Source: Aaosphaeria pasadenensis
Taxonomy: Eukaryota; Ascomycota; Dothideomycetes; Pleosporales
NCBI GenBank assembly: GCA_022813625.1
Contig: JAKLMB010000014.1
Coordinates: 514,845 to 578,844 of the forward strand
Reading direction: 5' to 3'
DNA length: 64,000 bases
The notes under the pieces were generated by a model, which was not told the origin of the DNA, ran no database searches, and was given only the letters and a program-made list of their open reading frames with translations. Below, piece after piece: positions 56,272 through 64,000 of the stretch (its first letter is position 1; every line of letters starts with the position of its first letter). Both the position numbers and the translations under genes were made by a program.

Positions 56272-57844
56272 AGGTTACCTTACGCGGAACGATAGGGGTC
56301 AGGCCCAAAGATTCCCTGCGGCATAACGATGGAGGACATGCATCCATGAAAGAGTTTAGGGAGTTACATTGCAATGGTTCGAGGGGCTGATATCAGAGCT
56401 ATCTGTTGCCAGTCAGAGGTGGTAGGCAGTTTCATGCCCCCACCATATGGTCGACATGTTTTAGTGGGAACACTATAGAGGAAGCAGACTCGATGTGAGT
56501 AGAACCAGATTGTGAAGGATGATTACTGTGGGATACTCTGTACGAATTCAATGACTTGATATGAGGCTTCGCAATTGTTGCAGTGTGGTGTCTGATCTCT
56601 CTACACTAATTGTCAGTCGGAAAACTAGATATGACGTCACAATCAGTCCCGTCGCCATAGCCATCGACATGCGTTCTCGGGAAGACAGAAGGCCAGAGAC
56701 AGACAGAAAGCTGGTACAGCGCGTCTTATTACAAGATGAGCAAATGCCAGACCAGGCACGACATCATCATGATCAGCACAGTCCCGCAATTGACTGGTCC
56801 GCCCCGCGCGCACGCCCATCGATCACTCTAACCTCCATCCAACTTAACCGTCTCTTCCCCAACTCCCAGTTCGGACCGATCGACAGCCCATTCTTCCCCA
56901 TCCAGCAACTCCAATAATCTTGGCAGACTCAATCAAGACACGCACGAGCGACCCTCTGCCAACTTTGGACGACCGACTGACGCAGTCGTGGACGCTATGC
57001 TCCCAGAGATTTAGCATTGAGAGCGGTTCCAGGCTGTGTCCTTCCAGCAGTACTTGGAAAGACGCAAGGTTTGGACGGCGATTGCAACGATGTGGGGGGT
57101 GGCGTCGATCTATCCAGGAACCAACGTTCCTCTGCCATCTTTTTCCTGGAGAGCAACAAGAAAAACTGGGCAGGGCAATCGATGGAAATTGAACAAGTTT
57201 CCTATAACGGAAAGTTGTGCTATGGCGAGACTTGTTGATCTCAGGGTCCAAGCCTTTTCTGAAGATGGTATGACGCAGGGCTGTCGATGATGATGATCTA
57301 TTACGCTGTAAGCTTTGGTTCACGCCAGGAAGCTGAGATGTAAGTTGGCAGAGGTGGACCTCAAGTTCAGAGAAACTGGGCAGAGTAATCGATGGAGATT
57401 TGTGAAGTTTCCTATTTTGTTAATATCTGAAGTTTTCGGATGACGATTGAGGTTGAGGTGGTGGGAACGTATGACGAATTGGTGGAGATCGTGATGATGA
57501 TCAGTTGATGGATGAGGTTTTGACCATCATTGACTGGTGATGACAGTACAGTGAGGCTGGACATGACATCCTACGAGGATATCAGAACGTTCGAGAAAAT
57601 CAATGCTTTTGCTCCTACTAACCACCGAAACCCTTCCACATCTCCCAATCGAAACCAAACGCCGTAACAGAAACATATCGGTATATACACAGCTAACCCA
57701 TCACCGGCTATTCACAACACAATCCCGCCCATCCTAATCTCCCTCCCACGATCCGCATCTCCAACCTCAATCTCTCTCTCCTCATGTCCCCTACCCCAAC
57801 CCCCGAACCTCCCATGCACTCGTAACAATGAAGTCCAGTCCAAT
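56272..57844. other. Intergenic with imperfect 43-base direct repeat
   Basis: 1.57 kb between convergent MYND and I9-like genes. A 43-base imperfect direct repeat occurs at 57164-57206 and 57374-57415. No credible gene; short frames look random. Confidence 0.5.
57164..57415. repeat. Imperfect direct repeat, about 210-bp spacing
   Basis: AACTGGGCAGGGCAATCGAT at 57164 recurs at 57374 as AACTGGGCAGAGTAATCGAT, with a matching GTTTCCTAT end. About 42 bases align with roughly seven differences, and the flanks share weaker similarity, consistent with an old local duplication. Confidence 0.65.
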
Positions 57845-58344
57845 CTAGCACGGCGCCTCACCACACCACGGAATCTCCATACACGCATTCTCCCACACCT
57901 TCAACCCAAACGACTCGCCATGATGCTCCACGAGCTTAGCGACCGGCTCTGGGACGAATGCCGTGAATCTAGAAATCATACCAGTCAGCAACGCTTCCGA
58001 CGAGCTTCTCACACAATCCGCCATTCCCATCTCGTCCTCCACAACTGAATACAAAGTACTCACCCGAAACCCGCCCAATCCCTAATCATAGTCCCGCCGC
58101 TGCCCTCCACCGCCGCCTTCACGACCGCCTTCTGCTCGTCCGTCGCGGTGCCGCCGTACGTCACGATGATGTCTTTTGTCGGGACTTCGGCGCAGCTGAG
58201 CCCCGGGCGCGGGAGCTTGCATTCGTCTGCTTGGAGGGTGGCGGTTCGTAGGGTCGTGAGGAGTGCGAGGGAGGATGAGGCTGTTGGGAGGGAGAGGGTG
58301 AGGGTTGGGAGAAGGACGGTGAGGACGGGGATGGTGAGATGCAT
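57845..58344 (-). CDS. Secreted stand-alone I9 (subtilisin propeptide-like) protein
   Basis: Exons 58064-58344 and 57845-57968 give 134 residues. A signal peptide (MHLTIPVLTVLLPTLTLSLPTASS) is followed by a domain of about 75 residues: KDIIVTYGGTATDEQKAVVKAAVEGSGGTMIRDWAGFGFTAFVPEPVAKLVEHHGESFGLKVWENACME. The beta-alpha-beta pattern DIIVTY, EQKAVVKAAVEGSGG, and FGFTAFVPEPVAKLV matches inhibitor I9, the propeptide of S8 proteases, here without a protease. The join at GFGFTAF falls in the usual strand. Extra features are two N-terminal cysteines (ECKLPRPGLSC) and a three-cysteine end (CMEIPWCGEAPC), which could form disulfides. Stand-alone I9 proteins inhibit or chaperone serine proteases (for example yeast Pbi2); secretion would point outside the cell. 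Its target is unknown. Confidence 0.82.
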
Positions 58345-59965
58345 TTTGATGGTGGTGATGTGGTGAGTTTTGGTGATGGTAGACCGAGAAGATGGATGAG
58401 ATGGCTCGACGAAGGTAAACCGGTTGTCTACTTATACATACATCCTCTTTCCAATCCACCAACGGAAGAAAGAGAGAGAGAAGAAGGTCATATCCTTATC
58501 AATGACCCAACCCATCCTTCCATGAACCTTCCACAGCATATAGTAGATCGCCACAACAGAACCATTCATCATCCAACCCAAAAAGCAAAACAACAAGTCC
58601 CTAAATGAACCCAGCATCACGACGCGAAACACGACCAACCACCACCTCGAACCATAAAAGAACCATATACGGACTAGATGAAAACTATATATCCATCCCT
58701 TCCCAATCCTCATGGCAGGGCGTGGCGTGGCATGGCAAAGCGTCATGGAGCAGGTACCGGGGAGAGGAGAGGAAGAATGTAATTTATATATAAATATACA
58801 AGGCAAAAGAAGACCCACTGGGGTTTAATAGGTGAGAATGGATTGTTCTGTGGTTCAGGGAATTATATGTTTAGATAGAGTGCAGTGTAGGTTGTATATT
58901 AGATTAGCCGGAGCCCTTCCATTGTCCAACCCGAGCAGAGGGAAATGTCTACTTGGCCTTTAAGTACTTTAAATTCCTGTCTCGGGAATGAACGGCGATG
59001 GAGAGTGATGGAATAATTTGCGAGCGGTGGTGCTGGTGTTGCTTTGCGACAATGCTTTTTGTCTTGTCTTTGGTGGTGTGCGATTTGGTGCATAGTTGAA
59101 AATGACCATACTAACACACATCCCTCTCCGCCCAAGGAATCAACAGTCACACCCACCTCAATTCTTCCTCAAGTTCATCTCTCTTGTTCAATCGTTCATA
59201 AAGAACACCGTGGCCAAACCTCATTTTCAATTCTCCACTCCCCACGTTCAACCAGCATGCGACAAGGTGCGCCGCAGACAACTGCATGCAGACATGCATA
59301 TGTGGCGAGGACCATGGATTGCAGATTGAGGTAAGGAACCCGGACGTCTGGTACGAGATGCGGGGGCATTCGTTCTAGAAGGCTTCCACATTCTTCCTTT
59401 TCTCTTCTCTCTTCTTGAAGGTAAGGGGAGGAGGGATGGGGTGTTTTCTTATTGGTATCAGATGATCGTTTTATGCGTCTCGTAGTTCTTGTCTTCTTTA
59501 AATTGCGAAGGGATGTGGACAGATGGCTTGTAGGTGTTGCTGTATTGTTTCTCTACTGTCATGCTATTTTCAGCGTTTATGCTAAATACTAGATCGTTGA
59601 TAGTTGACCTAGAATTATATTGAACTTGCTAGATACGTACATCTCTCACAACGGAGGAGTAAAGATTTCTCCTGTAACGCCAACTTTATTTCCCAAAAAA
59701 TAAACAGCTTCTAAGATGTATAGTGACCACCTAATTGCTAAGATAATGCCGACTGTTCCCTCTTACGTCATGCCAGTCCTGATCATGCTCCAGGTATTTA
59801 TTGGAACTTTGGAGAAGTAGCCAACCGTGAGTACCATGTATGAGGTTGTCGTAAATACCAACGAGGCGCGACACTCCCTTTTGCACTGCTATCCAGATTC
59901 CACAAGGTTTTATCACAACACATTGCCCATTATCTATCTACCTACATCGTCCATCCTCTCCTCCT
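58345..59965. other. Intergenic, no supported gene
   Basis: 1.62 kb between two minus-strand secreted-protein genes. Only short frames; a GGCGTGGCGTGGCATGGCA repeat lies near 58718. Nothing else is seen. Confidence 0.5.
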
Positions 59966-61644
59966 CTATGGCAGTTCCTTCTGAATCCTAACAACCCAAG
60001 CTCCCCTCTCAATCGTATTAATCAGAATAAACCCACTCGGGAACCCCGCATAACTCGACCACGTCCCCACAAACTCCGCCTTGCCACCCCCAACCTCATT
60101 ATCATCCTCGGGATACACATCAAACCACGCCACCTCCTTCACGCCCCTACCCGTCGGATCCGCGACAATGCTACCGACATCCAGCACGCTAAGTCCGGCG
60201 CCGTAGTTGCTCTGATACGTGTAGTTGCCCCACACGTACTGGTTGTGGTCGACGGAGACGCGGGGCGCCTTGTAGTAGCCTGTCTGGCGTGGCCGCTCGA
60301 GATTCGAGATGTCCCAGATGTAGGTGACGGGTTTTCCGTCGGCGGCGGGGCCGCGCTTCTCGCGCTCGTCGAGCTCGTCGTCGAGGAGCAGGTGAGTTTG
60401 CCACGCGGGGTCGAGGACCCAGCCTTGGTGCGTGTACGAGGCGCCCTCGTAGGAGGTGATGGAGATGACTTCGGGCCATTTTTTGTCGGTCACGTCGTCT
60501 GTGGAGTGGGTTAGTGGGGGGAGGGAAGGGGGAGGATGAGGGGGGCGTACAGATGGTGAGAGAGTCTTCATTGTAGCCGTAGCAGATCTCCTTGCCGACG
60601 TACTTGGTGTGCGGGCCGTTGTAGATTAGGCACTGTGCGTCGTGGACGTAGCCGTCGTTGGCGGCGCACCCGGGTGACGTCGGGTTGGTTGGGTCCTTGA
60701 GGTCCACGAAGATGAGGCCGCTGCGGCAGGTTGAGTTGCGGGGTCGCGCGCCGACGATGTAGGCGAAGCCGGTGGCTTCGTTGGTGAGGACGTTGTGGGC
60801 GCGGCCGTCGGGCAGGTTGCCGTAGAAGCTTGTCAGGCTGTCCTTCGGGTGGAAGGTGACTGGGCCGTTGCGGTAGTCGATGTCGAGGAGCTGGGTGCTG
60901 AGTTAGATACATGCACTGGGTGGATTCAGGGGAATCGTTACCTTTCTCAGATCGAAGATCTGAATGTGGTGGTTCACTGTCTCGCTGCCGATGACGATGA
61001 AGTTCTTGTACGTCCTGATTTCTCTCCATCGGTTTGCCTCGACGCCTTGAGTCTGGGGGAGACGACCTAGATACCGGAGCTTTCCAGCAGTCGTGATCTG
61101 CACTCAAATATCAGTAACTTCATTTCCCTCTCAATCACAAAGATTCGAAAACTCACCTCCGCGAACGCCGCTCCATCAGCCTGCGCAATGATCGCGAACT
61201 CCCTCCCGTCAGGCGCAACCCACCCCCAAGACGACGACCCCAACCCGACCTCACTCCCGAGATCCGTATGCGACAAGAAATGATGAAGATTGATCTACTC
61301 TGACATTAGCTTCCCTTTTTCACTCTCTGCAACACCCTCCCCAGAAGTCCACTCACATTATTACACCTATAAAAATTATTGGGCTCATCCCTAAACGGCA
61401 CCGCCTTCCCATCCTTACACTGCGCAAAGTGCAGCTCCGGGTAGTACGGCCCCGCGAGACTGTTCATGACGCCGAGTCTCTCCTGCCTATCCCACACCGC
61501 TTGCTTCGCCGCCATCAGCTCGTCGTGCACCTCGCCCGAGTCGTAGCGCTTCGCGCGCTCCGGGTCCTTTGGGATCTCCTTCGCTCCCACAAGGGCGAGC
61601 GGGAGGAACGCGACGGCTCCGAGGAGGGAGAGTGTGGGCTTCAT
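59966..61644 (-). CDS. Secreted choice-of-anchor-B / regulatory-P-domain-type protein
   Basis: Five exons, 61357-61644, 61157-61294, 60942-61097, 60551-60890 and 59966-60498, give 484 residues; every join keeps frame. A signal peptide (MKPTLSLLGAVAFLPLALVG) is followed by LHFAQCKDGKAVPFRDEPNNFYRCNNINLHHFLSHTDLGSE. A beta-propeller-like repeat body comes next: SSSWGWVAPDGREFAIIAQADGAAFAEI, YLGRLPQTQGVEANRWREIRTYKNFIVIGSE, GNLPDGRAHNVLTNEATGFAYIVGARPRNS, DGYVHDAQCLIYNGPHTKYVGKEICYGYNEDSLTIYDV and ASYTHQGWVLD. It matches the choice-of-anchor-B family, whose fungal members carry annotations such as regulatory P domain. Conserved histidines and aspartates may bind metal. Enzymatic activity is not known for fungal members. 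A TATA-like box and long CT-rich leader precede the start. Confidence 0.85.
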
Positions 61645-63645
61645 TGTTGGAGATGGGGGGAAGAGTAGGTAGGGGGAGAAGGGGAGGGGATTGAGAGGGG
61701 TGGATGGGGGGTTTATATCGTGCGGAGCAGTTCTACCACCATCGCCACGGGAGTCTGCCTCGTCGATAGTAGTTCAATTCTCGTCGCGGGAAGCTACCCT
61801 AGGAGCCCAGCCAGGTACCTCTCGTGAACGATCTTCCTCCTTCCTACATGGGTTTCTCGACAACCCCTCCGCAGCCGCTATCGAAATCCAATCTCGCACC
61901 CAGGGTCCCCGCTCGAATGGATGCCAATGTTCGATAACATGGTATGTGTATCTATATCCGGTAGGTGTTTAGATTGCTCTCGCGCCTCCATTGGACAATG
62001 GCAGGTCATTGTTAAGAGCGCGTGAGATCTAGGGCAGGGGTGCTTGGTGGGCTTGTATATTTCTGCGTCCGGGCTGGCCAGATACTTGGGCGGGACGGGA
62101 AGGGGAGTTTGGCCAAGACTCGTATGTTTGTATGTACTGTTCGTAAAATGTGTGTGAAATCCTTGATGCCTCCGAGGAATGGTGTTGAGTGCTGTGGTGA
62201 GAAAACGCAGGGCAAACCCACGATGTCGCAATCGCTCCCTTCTCCTGCTCCTCTCCCGCAACGATCACGAATCTAGAAGGTCAGAGTCGGTCGGAATTGG
62301 GATAACCATTGGCGAATGTTGCAAAAGCCTTGGGCAATGGAGCAATACGAGCGTTCTCTTCCCTGACGAGCAGGTACATATTTCTCCCATATTAAAAACA
62401 GAAAGCTTGTTTCTTCCAAGGGCTTGGTAACGGCCGGGGCTACTTAACTGTGTGGTTCTAGAGATGAACTTAGCACATATGATAACCAGGAGGAAGGTGG
62501 AGAATCAAAATTAGAAGTTTGCCGAGCGCAAGGGACTAGGATAAGCAGTTAATATATGTATACCGATTAGACAGACCTGCACTGCGTTTTACGTACGGTA
62601 GACGCGGTACAAAGTCTAGGCGAGCTGGAGGGGGTTAAGCCGTCTAGAACCGCACCTGGACGAACTCTTTCTCTCCTTCAAGCATGACATCGCCATGCTT
62701 GCGATGATATATCTTCAATGACAGCAAGAAATGTTGTTTGGGGATGAAAGAACTATGGAGTCGATGTGGCGCATCGCGTGGCGTGCGTGCGGGACGGATC
62801 GCATGGCGTTGGCTGGCGTTGGCGATCATAAGGCTGTCACTCCGTCTCATCGGAGGATTTCCTCCTCCGATGTCCAAAAACGGACTACCATCTCGCAACT
62901 CCATCTTGTCAATACACGAACGATATGAGAAGGTTGGGCTCTTGAATACGATGGAAATGTATGGTAACAACTCTTGCACGCACATACTGGGCAATTCACA
63001 ACTATTCAATGTATTGTCTTCAACTATGTTATCCGTATGAGTTTCCTGCTCGGTAAGAAGGACTACAAGTATTTGTATGGGTTCATGATGGAATTCTTGA
63101 ATTGAATGAACTCTGATGCATTATCAACCGTGAGGAATGTTTGAAATGCATGTATATACGTTGTTGTGGTCATACAGATGCCTCTATAGTAGTCGGCATG
63201 CACAGGCACAACAGGAATCGGTAGGATGAATGGGTAGATAGTCAACACTGTCTTTAGCCCTCTGGAAGTACGGTGGATGATGTCTAGATCTCTCTCGGCT
63301 GCGCTGATTGATGTATACGTGCTTGCTTAGTGCCCTTCCGCCTACGCGTGATCTCTGAATACGTCACCTGTCAAAAAATGCAGTAAATTCTGTACTATCT
63401 CACGACGAAAACTTTACTCAATAAGCGAGCACTACTGCTACTGCTGGTGATGAAAGATGTGTGACATGATGTAAATATGTGTATTAGTAGTTTCCGTATA
63501 TCATTAAAAGACTTCGAAGCCAAATCCCCTATATCAGGCTCTTCACTGCCTTCACTGACTTCGCTCGCTCACTCGCGGTACGTGGGTATATAAAACATCT
63601 CCTCCTCTTTTTCCTCCTCCTCCATCACTGATCCTCTCAACCCCC
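61645..63645. other. Intergenic, no supported gene
   Basis: 2.0 kb between two minus-strand genes. The first 70 bases (G-runs on the plus strand, C-runs on the gene strand) are a pyrimidine-rich promoter. The rest is without recognisable features. Confidence 0.5.
61711..61717 (-). promoter_or_regulatory. TATA-box candidate for the choice-of-anchor-B gene
   Basis: TATAAAC on the minus strand, 67-73 bases upstream of the start at 61644, followed by a long C/CT-rich tract. This is the classic filamentous fungal core-promoter layout. Confidence 0.45.
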
Positions 63646-64000
63646 CTACATACTCAAAACCGCCGCCGCCGTCCTAACACTCACACTCATATTCGCTACG
63701 ACCCCCAAACCCTCTCCTAACCCCCCTACCCCCGCGTCCGTCAAATTCGCACAACCTCCCATCGCCACAGGCGTCAAAGCCACGGTGGAGCTCGACAGCA
63801 CCCCTCTACCCACAACCCCCCAAACCATAGCTCCAAACAGAGCAGCACACCACATCACCGCCGCTAGCAACATCATGACCACAGCGTCCATGACAAGGCG
63901 CTCCGGGGTCTCGAGAACGTACCCCGGGCCGGTGACAAGGTATTGGAAGTACGCTCTGTGGCATGTGTAGCGCAGGCGGTCGAGCGGGGTGGGGTTGGCG
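63646..64000 (-). CDS. Integral membrane protein, C-terminal part (truncated by window edge)
   Basis: An open minus-strand frame enters from the right edge and ends at 63646. The visible 117 residues begin ANPTPLDRLRYTCHRAYFQYLVTGPGYVLETPERLVMDAVVMMLLAAVMWCAALFGAMVWGVVG, so one membrane helix is clear, followed by a polar loop with a sequon and Gly-rich stretch (CANLTDAGVGGLGEGLGVVANMSVSVR). Hydrophobic residues return at the very end. I cannot name the family from this fragment. Good codon structure across 117 codons and no stops support it as real. Confidence 0.6.
   Translation of the reverse strand, partial: ANPTPLDRLRYTCHRAYFQYLVTGPGYVLETPERLVMDAVVMMLLAAVMWCAALFGAMVWGVVGRGVLSSSTVALTPVAMGGCANLTDAGVGGLGEGLGVVANMSVSVRTAAAVLSM

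Overview
The window is 64 kb of nuclear DNA from a filamentous ascomycete (Pezizomycotina). The evidence is the many short GT-AG introns (about 50-60 bp), the roughly balanced base composition, and the gene set: PTH11-type rhodopsin-domain receptor, ENA-type Na+/K+ ATPase, fungal NACHT NLR, AA9 LPMO, CBM18 protein, DUF2306 protein and an IRC5/MUS-30-type remodeler. The class cannot be fixed from sequence alone; the secreted, carbohydrate-active and chitin-binding genes fit a plant-associated or saprotrophic fungus.

Layout. 0.9-9.3 kb: rhodopsin-domain membrane protein (+), secreted ferritin-like Rds1-type protein (-), a 2.5 kb gene-poor AT-rich stretch, a six-cysteine small secreted protein (+), a 28-residue membrane micropeptide candidate (+) and a salicylate-hydroxylase-like FAD monooxygenase (-). 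9.9-13.0 kb: a divergent housekeeping pair, a SAP-domain membrane protein (-) and the MME1-type mitochondrial carrier (+). 13.9-19.9 kb: three consecutive minus-strand genes, namely a macro-domain protein, a large NACHT NLR and a GFA/CENP-V-fold zinc protein. 21.3-34.5 kb: CorA-like membrane protein, carboxylesterase B, erythronate-dehydrogenase-like SDR, DUF2306 membrane protein, maltose-O-acetyltransferase-like enzyme and ENA-type P-ATPase. 36.7-64 kb: a secretome-rich stretch (triple CBM18 protein, AA9 LPMO, SGNH-like protein, secreted DJ-1/PfpI protein, Kre9/Knh1-like GPI protein, stand-alone I9-propeptide-like protein, choice-of-anchor-B protein), interleaved with the SNF2 remodeler, a GNAT, a MYND finger protein and hypotheticals. 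A membrane protein runs off the right edge.

How genes may work together. No biosynthetic cluster is evident: there is no PKS, NRPS, terpene synthase or pathway regulator. The most suggestive neighbourhood is the NLR with a co-oriented macro-domain (ADP-ribose-binding) gene whose 80-residue disordered tail carries a SUMO-interaction-like motif. Any functional link is inference. Several products (AA9, CBM18, carboxylesterase, SGNH-like, Kre9-like) would act at the fungal wall or on plant wall material. Gene models were built by hand from reading frames, splice signals and family continuity; exon boundaries are given for each gene. No transfer RNA, ribosomal RNA, CRISPR array or intact transposon was found.
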